Shown: in pieces, positions 15,894 through 24,110 of the stretch
Numbering within the stretch: position 1 is the stretch's first letter
How the letters are laid out: each line of letters opens with the position of its first letter
Source of the DNA: Oscillospiraceae bacterium
GTDB lineage: Bacteria; Bacillota; Clostridia; Oscillospirales; Oscillospiraceae
Assembly (NCBI GenBank): GCA_020025595.1
Contig: JAHHRV010000018.1
Location: 1 to 44,893 of the forward strand
Length of the DNA: 44,893 nucleotides
Reading direction: 5' to 3'
Made by a program: the position numbers and the translations under genes
Notes under the pieces: generated by a model
The model's database searches: none
Told to the model about the DNA's origin: nothing
The model's input: the letters and a program-made list of their open reading frames with translations, nothing else

Positions 15894-17243
15894 TCACTCC
15901 TTTCTGCGGCGGATCATCATACCCTTGGCAGTGATATCCGTCACGATTCCCGTTACACTTGCATGGATATTGGTGGACAGGCCTTCATCTGCCTGGGCGA
16001 TCAGCTCACCCTTTTCCACCGTAGAGCCAATGCCCTTCACCGCAACAGCGGGTTTGCCGATGTGCTGCTGGAAGGGAATGAATACCTCATCCGGCGTCAG
16101 CTCCATGCAGGTATGTGCGTGCCCGCCATAATATTCGCTGAGTCCCAGCCGGGCAATCAGCCGATCTGTGGGAGTCTTGCGAATATCCACTGTGGGCAGT
16201 GCCTTCGGCTCCATATTCCGGGGAACCTGAATGCCGCGGTTACGCAGCTGGCCCTTCAGATATTCATTGACTTTTCTGGGAGAAAGTCCCATGGGGCAGG
16301 CAAACATCTCGCACACGCCACAGCTGCAGCAGTTTGCTGCGTCACCGAAGGTTTGCAGATATTCGTCGTTGTCCTGAACCTTTTCTTCTCTCCAGATGTT
16401 GCGCATCATCATGTGGGGACGAATCTTGTGACCGATCAGGTATCTGGGGCACAGATCCGTGCACATATGGCACTGAATACACGCGCTCATTGCCTGATGC
16501 CGAATTGTCTCCAAAGGAAGCTGTGCTCTGCGGAACAGATAGTGATCCTTGGGCAGGACAATCAGATTGCCTGTGGTTTTTGTTACCACCGCTTCGTCAA
16601 TTGCCTTGTCATCCACCAGTGTCTTGCCCATCATGGGGCCGCCAACAATCAGTGCATAATCTGTCAGATTGGGCTTTGCCGCTGCTACGCACTCCCGCAG
16701 AGAGGTTCCTAGCGGAACATGCAGCATGATTGGCTCTTTAACCTCGCCCACCACAGACAGGTACTTGTCTGTCACATTTTTGCCTTCCAATGCATCCAGA
16801 ACATTCAGCACCGTGCCGACATTATCCACAACGCATCCCACATTGGCAGGCAGTCCCCGCTCCGGAATCACCCGGCCGGTCACCTGCTGAACCATGGTCT
16901 GTTCATCGCCGGCAGGATAAAATGTGGGCATTTCAAACAGCTCGATCTCAGCATTCTGCTCGGAAATCGCCTTTTGTAAAGCTACAATTTCCGGTTTGTA
17001 CTTTCCCTTCAGCGCAATCACTGCTCTGGTGGCACCTAAATGCTCCCGAATGATGCTGACCGATTTTACAATACGGTCGGGAAATGTCCGACAGAGATAT
17101 TTATCCGTCTCAATCAACGGTTCACATTCTGCGGCATTCACAATGAAGCACTCCACCTTGCCGGAGAGCTTCACATGTGTCGGGAAGCCGGCACCACCGG
17201 CTCCCACCACACCTGCAGCCTTTACTGCATCGGTTAAATTCAT
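15894..17243 (-). CDS. pduS: PduS-like corrinoid reductase / RnfC-related Fe-S flavoprotein
   Basis: A 449-residue protein matching PduS/RnfC. The N-terminal VGAGGAGFPTHVKLSG motif binds NAD(H)/FMN. Two ferredoxin-type cysteine clusters lie in the middle (CIQCHMCTDLCPR at about 259-271 and CCSCGVCEMFACPMG at about 306-320). The C-terminus has a biotinyl-lipoyl-like SLBB segment. PduS reduces cobalamin to the Co(I) state for the adenosyltransferase in 1,2-propanediol microcompartments. In this operon it would serve EutT and the B12-dependent lyase EutBC, or couple to the PduT-like shell protein encoded next. Confidence 0.9.
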   Translation of the reverse strand: MNLTDAVKAAGVVGAGGAGFPTHVKLSGKVECFIVNAAECEPLIETDKYLCRTFPDRIVKSVSIIREHLGATRAVIALKGKYKPEIVALQKAISEQNAEIELFEMPTFYPAGDEQTMVQQVTGRVIPERGLPANVGCVVDNVGTVLNVLDALEGKNVTDKYLSVVGEVKEPIMLHVPLGTSLRECVAAAKPNLTDYALIVGGPMMGKTLVDDKAIDEAVVTKTTGNLIVLPKDHYLFRRAQLPLETIRHQAMSACIQCHMCTDLCPRYLIGHKIRPHMMMRNIWREEKVQDNDEYLQTFGDAANCCSCGVCEMFACPMGLSPRKVNEYLKGQLRNRGIQVPRNMEPKALPTVDIRKTPTDRLIARLGLSEYYGGHAHTCMELTPDEVFIPFQQHIGKPAVAVKGIGSTVEKGELIAQADEGLSTNIHASVTGIVTDITAKGMMIRRRKE

Positions 17244-17252
17244 GATATCACC

Positions 17253-17537
17253 TTATTCCAATACGGATTTATCAATCTCCAGATCGTCCACAATACCCAC
17301 AACAGATGCATCCACAGGGATATTCATGTCGCCGGCAGCACTGCGTGCAGAACTACCACTTACAACAAGCACTGTCTCACCAACGCCAGCGCCGATAATA
17401 TCTGCTGCCACCATTGGTAAAAGATCATCCTTTTCATCCAGTACATTCAAAGGCTTCACCAGAAGCAGCTTCAACCCTGACAGACGGTCTTCTTTTCTTG
17501 TGGCCCAAATATTTCCGATGACTTTTGCTACCCTCAT
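17253..17537 (-). CDS. eutN: Pentameric microcompartment vertex protein EutN
   Basis: A 94-residue protein of the EutN/CcmL family (BMC-P), which forms pentamers that cap the twelve vertices of the polyhedral shell. The start MRVAKVIGNIWATRKEDRLSGLK and GAGVGETVLVVSGSSAR are characteristic, the latter forming the beta-barrel and pore region. Length is normal. It sits between the unknown 247-residue gene and pduS, with short gaps typical of the operon. It is the only vertex-protein gene in the window. Confidence 0.95.
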   Translation of the reverse strand: MRVAKVIGNIWATRKEDRLSGLKLLLVKPLNVLDEKDDLLPMVAADIIGAGVGETVLVVSGSSARSAAGDMNIPVDASVVGIVDDLEIDKSVLE

Positions 17538-17567
17538 ATGTCTACCTCCGCTCTTTAGGGGCGTGTG

Positions 17568-18311
17568 TTATTCCCGAATCAGACTGATGTCCCGTGTCCG
17601 TGCATAATCCTTTGCCAAATCTGTAACGATACTCCTTGCCGGAATATAAATACAGTTTGCTTTCGCTGCACAGGCTTCGGATATGTCACGCTCGGTAATG
17701 ACCCGTTTACTCAACCGGAATTCCTTCAGAGGCTTCTGCTCCTTTTGGCACTCGTGAGGGACTTCCTCCTGTGTGCAGGGTGCAGACTGCTCGTCCAGAA
17801 TGCAATTTTCCAAATCATCCAGCTTGCACACCACAAGTCCGGATGCTGTCAGAAGTGCAAGCTTCTCCTGAAGCATTGCATAATAGGGTTTGGGAGCTGT
17901 CTTTGCGTAGCGATAGAGTTCCACCTGTTCACAGGGAACATAGATCCGCTTTCCCATCAGCAGAGCCTGAGATGCAAGTCTGGTGTATGGCGTATCACAG
18001 ATTCCTGTTGCCAGCTTCGCCAGAGCATCATTGGTCAGGTCAAACAGGATCACGACATCATAGTCGTCCATGTTTACCTCGTAATTGTGCAGCAGCGCGC
18101 AATCGGTTTTGAACTGCTTTGACAGGCGCTCGCTGTCGTACAAGTCATGGCACACATCGCCGTGATCCTGCCGCAGAATCAGCAGGCCCGGACGGTCATC
18201 ACAAACAGGAACAGCCGGTTCAGCCTCCTGCTGGGGCTTCTGTCCTTCCAGCGATGCCATCTTCGTAGCAACCCTCGCCACAATTTCTTCAATCAGATCT
18301 TTTTGCTCCAC
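17568..18311 (-). CDS. Eut-operon protein of unknown function with encapsulation helix and EutT-like C-terminal segment
   Basis: A 247-residue protein I cannot name. Residues 3-22 (QKDLIEEIVARVATKMASLE) form an amphipathic helix like those that target cargo to microcompartments, followed by a Gln/Glu/Pro linker. Residues 40-155 have alternating strands and helices (DYDVVILFDLTNDALAKLA, ASQALLMGKRIYVP) resembling a flavodoxin-like or Rossmann-type fold. After a Cys/Glu-rich linker, residues about 200-245 (RVITERDISEACAAKANCIYIP...TDLAKDYA) resemble the N-terminal segment of EutT in this same operon (ITE...YYIP...LTPAARE). It may be a cofactor- or corrinoid-handling cargo protein; that is inference from domain look and position between eutJ and eutN. 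Confidence 0.55.
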   Translation of the reverse strand: MEQKDLIEEIVARVATKMASLEGQKPQQEAEPAVPVCDDRPGLLILRQDHGDVCHDLYDSERLSKQFKTDCALLHNYEVNMDDYDVVILFDLTNDALAKLATGICDTPYTRLASQALLMGKRIYVPCEQVELYRYAKTAPKPYYAMLQEKLALLTASGLVVCKLDDLENCILDEQSAPCTQEEVPHECQKEQKPLKEFRLSKRVITERDISEACAAKANCIYIPARSIVTDLAKDYARTRDISLIRE

Positions 18312-18344
18312 GCATTCCCCCTCCTTTCCTTCTTTTTGGAATAC

Positions 18345-19169
18345 TTAGCTCTCGCAGATACAGTTCATCGCAATACCCGACGGGGTAACCAAGAAGGGAT
18401 TCTGGGGCTTCACCGTCTTAATGCCGGTGATTTTTTCAAAAACACCTTCGATTCCGGTCAGGCAGCAGGTGCCGCCGCAGAGGTAGATGGTATCCACCTG
18501 GCCGGGCTTGATATAGCGGCTGACGATGGTTGCCATCTTTTCGATGACGGGACGAACCACAGGCAGGATCTCCTTGTGTCGAGAATAATCCTGTTTGATG
18601 ACTTCTGCTTCGTCGAAGGAAATGTGGTAATTTCCGGCCAGAACCAGAGAAAGATGGGTTCCTCCGGTGGGCTCGTCTTCGATCTGAACCACCTTTCCGT
18701 CCTTCAGCAGGGCCAGTCCTGTGGTGCCGCCGCCAATATCAACAACTACGCCGTCGCTGATCTGATAAACTGCATTTGCTGCACTGGGTTCATCCAGAAT
18801 GTTGGTAACATTGAACCCTGCGCCTTCTGCTACATACTGATGCGTCTTCACACTGGATTCCGTTCCGGCAGGCATCGCAATGGCACAGTCCAAAAGTTCG
18901 GTGCCCAGCCTTGCCTCCAGCTTTTCTTTCAGCTGCTGTACAATTCGCAAGGCACCGGTATAATCCACCACTACACCATCGCGCAGTACGCTTGCTGCCT
19001 GTTTTTCGCAGGCAATGGGGTTGTTTTCTTCGTCCAGGACCACCATGACCACATAGGCCGTTCCCAGATCCACACCCACCTTTAACTTTCTTCCCACCGG
19101 TTTGAAGGTTTTCGTCTCCGATTCCTCCACCTTTTCGAGAAATGCGCCGATACGATCCAGATCCAACAT
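18345..19169 (-). CDS. eutJ: EutJ, Hsp70-like ATPase of the ethanolamine operon
   Basis: A 274-residue actin/Hsp70-fold ATPase. The phosphate-1 motif VGVDLGTAYVVMVVLDE, the phosphate-2 motif VVDIGGGTTGLALLKDG and an adenosine-type motif VDTIYLCGGTCCLTG are all visible. EutJ is assumed to act as a chaperone or assembly factor for the microcompartment enzymes; a direct activity has not been firmly established. The length matches EutJ (about 280 residues). It lies between pduL and the unknown 247-residue gene with 30-35-base gaps. Confidence 0.92.
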   Translation of the reverse strand: MLDLDRIGAFLEKVEESETKTFKPVGRKLKVGVDLGTAYVVMVVLDEENNPIACEKQAASVLRDGVVVDYTGALRIVQQLKEKLEARLGTELLDCAIAMPAGTESSVKTHQYVAEGAGFNVTNILDEPSAANAVYQISDGVVVDIGGGTTGLALLKDGKVVQIEDEPTGGTHLSLVLAGNYHISFDEAEVIKQDYSRHKEILPVVRPVIEKMATIVSRYIKPGQVDTIYLCGGTCCLTGIEGVFEKITGIKTVKPQNPFLVTPSGIAMNCICES

Positions 19170-19199
19170 TGCAAGACGCTCCTTTTGTTAAAATACCGA

Positions 19200-19811
19200 T
19201 TAACGGATAATCTGACCTAAAGTGAAGCCACTGACCATGGCTGCGTTCGCTTCATCAAAATCGATGTGCATCTTACACCGGAACTGGTCACTGACACGGA
19301 CAACCACATCCTTAAAAATGACAGGGCGTTCACTCAGTACCTCCACGCTTACCTTCTGCTTGTCCTTCAGGCCAAGCTTCAAAGAATCGGCGGTAGATAC
19401 ATGGATGTGATTGCGTGCAATAATCACGCCCTCCTGAATCTCCAGTGTGCCGCAGGGGCCGACAATGGTGATTGCGCCGGAGCCCTTGACATCGCCGGAC
19501 TCCCGGACAGGAGCCTTTACGCCCAGCTCTACGCAGTCACTCTTGGACAGCTCCACCTGAGTTGCCTTGCGAACAGGTCCCAGCACAGCGGTGCGTTCCT
19601 TGCGTCCCTTGGGGCCAACCAAAGTAACACGCTGCTCTGAAAGGAACTGACCGGGCTGAGACAGGGGGCGGGCCGGTTTCAGCTCGGCCCCCTGTCCAAA
19701 CAATACTTCAACATCGTCCGGAGTCAGATGTACATGCCGTGCGGAGACCTCGATCTCGACCATACCGGCATTGTGGATGGCATTCATCACAGCAGAAACA
19801 ATTTCCTCCAT
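19200..19811 (-). CDS. pduL: Phosphotransacylase PduL
   Basis: A 203-residue PduL-type phosphate acyltransferase, which converts acetyl-CoA and phosphate to acetyl phosphate inside the compartment and recycles CoA; it replaces EutD here. Zinc-binding histidine pairs are visible in VSARHVHLTPDDV and IIARNHIHVSTADS, which mark the two PduL domains. Residues 1-15 (MEEIVSAVMNAIHNAG) form the usual N-terminal encapsulation helix. The start is ATG at 19811 behind AAGGAGGG; a longer frame overlaps eutT and is not used. Confidence 0.93.
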   Translation of the reverse strand: MEEIVSAVMNAIHNAGMVEIEVSARHVHLTPDDVEVLFGQGAELKPARPLSQPGQFLSEQRVTLVGPKGRKERTAVLGPVRKATQVELSKSDCVELGVKAPVRESGDVKGSGAITIVGPCGTLEIQEGVIIARNHIHVSTADSLKLGLKDKQKVSVEVLSERPVIFKDVVVRVSDQFRCKMHIDFDEANAAMVSGFTLGQIIR

Positions 19812-19825
19812 TATGAATTCCCTCC

Positions 19826-20608
19826 TTACTTGTACATTCCCGCCAGATACATACACATCATGATATGAACTGCACTGGACAGACGATTGAGGGCCTCGAT
19901 AATGTCGCCCCGGGTGTATTGATTACCGTTGCGGAATGCCTCCGCTGCTGCAACCTCGGTCTCCCGAATGGCTGCACGCAGCTGGTTGAGCAGCGCATAG
20001 TCCTTGCCCATGGTGCGGTCAGGCAGCACCATCTGCTTGATATTAAAGAATTTCATAGGATTGTGAGAGCGTTCTCTCAGCTCTGCATGGGAAAGTCCAA
20101 TGACCGATTCATTGACCAGTTCCTCATCCAGAACATCGCACCGCATGATCTCACGAAGGATGCCCAAGATATCGTCTAGGTCAGCCACCAGTTTTTCGTT
20201 TCCATTCTCACCGATCAGCACCTGATCCAGAACCACCAGTGCCTGCAGGCTGTCCAGTTTTCCTCTGAACAGGATGCGGGGATGATTCTTGGGAACCAGG
20301 GTATTGCCAAACAGATGGGTCATATGCTCCGGCTTAGTCATGTAATACGCGCCGGTTTCATAGTCCACAAATTTGGGCTTTGGCTGTGTCTCCTGAATGA
20401 CCACCTGAGGCATGGGCGGCACCTCAGTGGCAACGATCCGGGGACTCTCTGCCGCGGGCTGAGTTCCTGCTTTGGCGAATTTGATCTTTCGCTGCTGCAG
20501 GTACTCCCGGGCGGCAGGAGTCAGTACACAACCTTCTGGAATGTAGTAAACTTCTGGCTGGCTGTTCCGCAACTCAATCCGGAGGGCGCTTTCTGTAATT
20601 GGTTTCAC
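19826..20608 (-). CDS. eutT: Cobalamin adenosyltransferase EutT
   Basis: A roughly 260-residue protein of the EutT family, which attaches the adenosyl group to cobalamin for ethanolamine ammonia-lyase. The N-terminal ITESALRIELRN...YYIPEGCVLTPAAREYL and the central GNTLVPKNHPRILFRGKLDSLQALVVL are typical. The enteric EutT motif H-x11-C-C-x2-C is not present, so it should belong to the subgroup that works without that metal site. The GTG at 20608 is chosen because GAGAGGG lies seven bases upstream; an ATG three codons earlier abuts that site. It lies directly ahead of pduL. Confidence 0.9.
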   Translation of the reverse strand: MKPITESALRIELRNSQPEVYYIPEGCVLTPAAREYLQQRKIKFAKAGTQPAAESPRIVATEVPPMPQVVIQETQPKPKFVDYETGAYYMTKPEHMTHLFGNTLVPKNHPRILFRGKLDSLQALVVLDQVLIGENGNEKLVADLDDILGILREIMRCDVLDEELVNESVIGLSHAELRERSHNPMKFFNIKQMVLPDRTMGKDYALLNQLRAAIRETEVAAAEAFRNGNQYTRGDIIEALNRLSSAVHIMMCMYLAGMYK

Positions 20609-20661
20609 ACAATTCATCCCTCTCAAATTGGATTCATGACAGAATTACGAACTCTGTCGGC

Positions 20662-20949
20662 TTACTTCTCCAGGGAAGGAAGGATTCCCTCCACCTCATT
20701 GTGAGGACGAGGAATCACATGGACGGAAATCAGCTCGCCAACACGCTCAGCTGCTGCTGCGCCTGCGTCAGTTGCAGCCTTAACTGCACCCACATCGCCG
20801 CGAACCATAACGGTTACCAGGCCGCCGCCTACATGCTCCTTGCCGATCAGGGTGACATTTGCAGCCTTGACCATAGCATCGGCAGCTTCGATAGAAGCAA
20901 CAAGGCCCTTAGTTTCGATCATACCCAATGCCTGCATATTACTTGCCAT
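20662..20949 (-). CDS. eutM: Hexameric shell protein EutM/PduA-like (copy 2)
   Basis: A 95-residue single BMC-domain protein (BMC-H), the main hexagonal tile of the shell. It carries the conserved ALGMIETKGLVASIEAADAMVKAANV start and GGGLVTVMVRGDVGAVKAATDAG. It is nearly identical, in protein and DNA, to the gene immediately upstream (20991-21275). Differences are mainly at the C-terminus (HNEVEGILPSLEK) and one residue near 18. An AAGGAGAG ribosome site precedes the start. Confidence 0.95.
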   Translation of the reverse strand: MASNMQALGMIETKGLVASIEAADAMVKAANVTLIGKEHVGGGLVTVMVRGDVGAVKAATDAGAAAAERVGELISVHVIPRPHNEVEGILPSLEK

Positions 20950-20990
20950 AACAATCTCTCCTTATCACTTATCAGGTTGTTTCAGAACAA

Positions 20991-21275
20991 TCAGCCCAGC
21001 TTCGGCAGAATGTACTCCACTTCTTCATGGGGACGAGGAATGACATGAACGGAAATCAGCTCGCCAACGCGCTCAGCTGCTGCTGCGCCTGCGTCGGTTG
21101 CAGCCTTAACTGCGCCCACATCGCCGCGAACCATAACGGTTACCAGGCCGCCGCCTACATGCTCCTTGCCGATCAGGGTGACATTTGCAGCCTTGACCAT
21201 AGCATCGGCAGCTTCAATAGAACCAACAAGACCCTTAGTCTCGATCATACCCAGTGCCTGCATATTGTTAGCCAT
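20991..21275 (-). CDS. eutM: Hexameric shell protein EutM/PduA-like (copy 1)
   Basis: A 94-residue BMC-H shell protein, almost identical to its downstream neighbour. MANNMQALGMIETKGLVGSIEAAD differs from the second copy at residues 3 and 18, and the C-terminus ends HEEVEYILPKLG. Preceded by TAGGAGGAAAC. Two adjacent EutM genes are common in Gram-positive eut loci. C-terminal differences can change edge contacts and so tune facet assembly; whether that applies here is inference. Confidence 0.95.
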   Translation of the reverse strand: MANNMQALGMIETKGLVGSIEAADAMVKAANVTLIGKEHVGGGLVTVMVRGDVGAVKAATDAGAAAAERVGELISVHVIPRPHEEVEYILPKLG

Positions 21276-21303
21276 AATAGTTTCCTCCTAAATAATAGTT
21301 GAA

Positions 21304-22785
21304 TTACAGAGCCTTCAGTTTTTCAATTACACCGCGGACAATGGAATCCACATCGATCTCGCTCATAGCGGGAGCAGTGGAGCAAATTCCATCATCACAG
21401 GAAGGAATCTGTGCTCTAATTTCTTCCAATTCTCTCTGACCATAGGCCACATACCGCATATTCAGCAGGTTCATGGGGCCAACATTTTCAGAGGTAGCAG
21501 ATCCGCCGACTGCGCCGCAGCCCAGCGTCAGTGCCGGCTGCAGGTTGGTGGTTCCGCCGATACCGCCCAAAGCACTGGCGGTATTCACGATAATACGGGA
21601 AGCAGGAACGCGTTTTGCGAAATACTCCACAAGCTCGTCGTTCTTTGTGTGCATAGAGAAGGTGTGGCCTGCGCCCTCGTAGTGCAGGATCTCACAAACC
21701 TTGTCGCAAACGTCCTTGTAATCCGTGCCTGTGTAGAAAGCAAGGATCGGAGCCAGCTTCTCGTTGGAATAAGGATGTCTGCGGCCCACGCCGTCTTCCT
21801 TGGCAACCAAGACACGAGCCGTATTGGGAACCCGGGTCAGGCCTGCCAGATTTGCAATGGTCTGTACGCTGCGGCCCACGATTTCAGGATTCATGGTGCC
21901 GTTTGCACGCAGGATAAACCGGCCGAGCTGTGCACGCTCTGCATCATCCAAGAAGTAAGCACCCTGTGCTTCCATCTCTGCACGGACTGCATCGACCATA
22001 TCCTCATCACAGATGATGGACTGCTCAGATGCACAGATCGTACCATTGTCAAATGTCTTGGAATCCATGATTCTCTTGACTGCCAGCTTCAGGTCACAGC
22101 TTCTGTCAATGTAGGCAGGGCCGTTGCCGGGGCCAACGCCGATGGCGGGGGTACCGGAAGAATAGGCTGCGCGAACCATTGCGCTGCCGCCGGTAGCCAG
22201 AATCATAGCCACATCCCGATGGTGCATCAGGCTGTCTGTAGCCTCCATGGTCGGAATGGTGATACAGGAAACCAGATTCTCATTGCCGCCGGCTTCATTG
22301 ATGGCCTGACGGATGACCTTGACGGTTTCCGAAATACACCGCAGTGCTGCGGGGTGCGGGGAAAATACGATTGCATTACCAGCCTTGATGGAGATCTCAG
22401 CCTTATAAAGAGCTGTAGAGGTGGGGTTGGTGGAGGGCAGTAAACCTGCCACAACACCGACGGGAACTGCGATAGTACGCAGGCCCTTGGCATCATCCCT
22501 GGATACTTCACCGACGGTTTTCATGCCCTTGATGTGCTCGTAAACACCGCGGCTTGCGAACACATTTTTAATTACTTTATCGTCCACGACACCAAATCCG
22601 GTATCCTCGTGAGCCATCTGGGCCAGGCGTCTGGCATTGCGGACACCGGCATCTGCAATTGCCCGTACGATACGGTCAACATGTGCCTGATCCATCTGTG
22701 CCAGTTCCTGCTGTGCCTGCTTTGCACGCTCAACAAGTTCACGGACTTCCTGCACGGACAGTAAATCTTTATCAATTAACTGCAT
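21304..22785 (-). CDS. eutE: Acetylating acetaldehyde dehydrogenase EutE
   Basis: A 493-residue CoA-acylating aldehyde dehydrogenase that turns acetaldehyde plus CoA and NAD+ into acetyl-CoA. The catalytic cysteine lies in NGTICASEQSII. A Rossmann segment includes ATGGSAMVRAAYSSGTPAIGVGPGNGP. GGIGGTTNLQPALTLGCGAVGGSATSENVGPMNL near the C-terminus is typical of this family. The N-terminal 20 residues (LSVQEVRELVERAKQAQQEL) form the helix used for encapsulation in homologues. It lies between the eutK-like and eutM genes. Confidence 0.95.
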   Translation of the reverse strand: MQLIDKDLLSVQEVRELVERAKQAQQELAQMDQAHVDRIVRAIADAGVRNARRLAQMAHEDTGFGVVDDKVIKNVFASRGVYEHIKGMKTVGEVSRDDAKGLRTIAVPVGVVAGLLPSTNPTSTALYKAEISIKAGNAIVFSPHPAALRCISETVKVIRQAINEAGGNENLVSCITIPTMEATDSLMHHRDVAMILATGGSAMVRAAYSSGTPAIGVGPGNGPAYIDRSCDLKLAVKRIMDSKTFDNGTICASEQSIICDEDMVDAVRAEMEAQGAYFLDDAERAQLGRFILRANGTMNPEIVGRSVQTIANLAGLTRVPNTARVLVAKEDGVGRRHPYSNEKLAPILAFYTGTDYKDVCDKVCEILHYEGAGHTFSMHTKNDELVEYFAKRVPASRIIVNTASALGGIGGTTNLQPALTLGCGAVGGSATSENVGPMNLLNMRYVAYGQRELEEIRAQIPSCDDGICSTAPAMSEIDVDSIVRGVIEKLKAL

Positions 22786-22822
22786 AATGCGTTACTCCTA
22801 TCGCCGTATCACATTTGCTGTG

Positions 22823-23398
22823 TTACTCATCCTTTTCCAGAAATTCTGTGATTGCCTTTACAAGGGTTTCCTTGTTGGCAAATCGGATTTCCTTTCTGGT
22901 CATGTTGTCCACATTCAGTGTGCGGGCAACAGTGCGCAGCTTTGTGACAGTCATGTTTGCCAGTTCCTCAGGCGTCAGGTTTTCCGGATTTTCCAGCGGT
23001 TCTCTTTCGGCCCCGGCGGGCTTTTCTTCTGCTGCAGTTTCCTGCAGCGGCTGTGCCGTTACTTCCTCCAGAAGTGCTTCCTGAACCGGCAATTGGGGCT
23101 CAACAGAATCGTTGAGGGGTTCTTCTACTTTCTCAGGCCCTAAGATCTGCTCCAACTCTTCATGAGGTCGGGCGATCACATGGACGGAAATCAGTTCACC
23201 CACACGCTCGGCTGCAGCTGCGCCGGCGTCTGTGGCTGCCTTTACGGCGCCCACATCGCCACGCACCATCACGGTCACCAGGCCGCCGCCAACGCACTCT
23301 TTTTTCACGAGCGTCACATTTGCGGCCTTGACCATGGCATCTGCTGCTTCAATCGATGCCACCAAGCCCCGGGTTTCAATCATGCCCAATGCGTTCAT
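22823..23398 (-). CDS. eutK: EutK-like shell protein: BMC domain plus Rho-N/SAP-like C-terminal domain
   Basis: A 191-residue protein. Residues 1-88 are a BMC-H domain very close to EutM. Residues 90-140 are a disordered Glu/Pro-rich linker. Residues about 142-190 (LTPEELANMTVTKLRTVARTLNVDNMTRKEIRFANKETLV) look like a small helical Rho-N or SAP/HeH type domain, usually a nucleic-acid binder. Enteric EutK has a similar plan with a helix-turn-helix-like C-terminus. The ligand of the tail is unknown; it could bind RNA or DNA or simply be a protein contact. It lies between eutL and eutE. Confidence 0.85.
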   Translation of the reverse strand: MNALGMIETRGLVASIEAADAMVKAANVTLVKKECVGGGLVTVMVRGDVGAVKAATDAGAAAAERVGELISVHVIARPHEELEQILGPEKVEEPLNDSVEPQLPVQEALLEEVTAQPLQETAAEEKPAGAEREPLENPENLTPEELANMTVTKLRTVARTLNVDNMTRKEIRFANKETLVKAITEFLEKDE

Positions 23399-23436
23399 AC
23401 GAGCCTCCCTCCAACATTCTCAAAGAGCGTTTGTGC

Positions 23437-24087
23437 TTACTCCTTGGGACGGTCAGCAACAGACTCGACGGCAGCTGCGAAAGCATCGCAGGCGGACTTA
23501 CAAGCGGACTGGCTGCCAGTCAGCAGTGCGCCGCCGAAGTTTGTCTCAGAAGGAGGTGCATACAGAACACACATCCGGACATCGGCTGCCTTCAGTGCTG
23601 CATCGACACCGTACATTGCTTCCAGAGGAGGAGCAATCAGGTAAGCAATTGCTTCGCCCTCAGCGATTCCACAGCCTTCGGACAGGTAGGAACCGGTTCT
23701 GGAAATGCAGTGAGCATAGTAGCAGATGCTGTCATCATCATTTGCAGATACAAAGTGGCAAACATTCTCGATCATATCGACAGCGGCTTCCAAACCGGCT
23801 CTTGCTTCAGCAGGATTGGGAGCTGCCAGAATACCGATGATTTCACCGGCCAGCTTGGTGTTTGCATTTGCAGCACCGGCGTAGAAGCTCTTTGCGTAGA
23901 CGACCTTGCAGTCAGCCTTCTTGGTTGCTTCATCCAGAGCGGTATATGTAACATCATCGCTGTCGGCGGTAATCAGTGCAAGGGACTTCATATCAGGATC
24001 CAGACCAAACTCTTTTGCCATATCCTGAGAAACATTGGGAATCAGTCTGGTGGCCAAGACATGAGCGGGCAACGGATCTCGTTTCAT
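23437..24087 (-). CDS. eutL: Trimeric shell protein EutL
   Basis: A 216-residue tandem-BMC protein matching EutL: it opens MKRDPLPAHVLATRLIPNVSQDMA, the standard EutL start, and ends with ALKAADVRMCVLYAPPSETNFGGALLTGSQSACKSACDAFAAAV. EutL forms trimers with a gated central pore and, in studied homologues, binds ethanolamine to control opening. Length is normal. It is 23 bases downstream of eutC. Confidence 0.96.
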   Translation of the reverse strand: MKRDPLPAHVLATRLIPNVSQDMAKEFGLDPDMKSLALITADSDDVTYTALDEATKKADCKVVYAKSFYAGAANANTKLAGEIIGILAAPNPAEARAGLEAAVDMIENVCHFVSANDDDSICYYAHCISRTGSYLSEGCGIAEGEAIAYLIAPPLEAMYGVDAALKAADVRMCVLYAPPSETNFGGALLTGSQSACKSACDAFAAAVESVADRPKE

Positions 24088-24110
24088 ATTAATAACCTCC
24101 CAAATAAATT

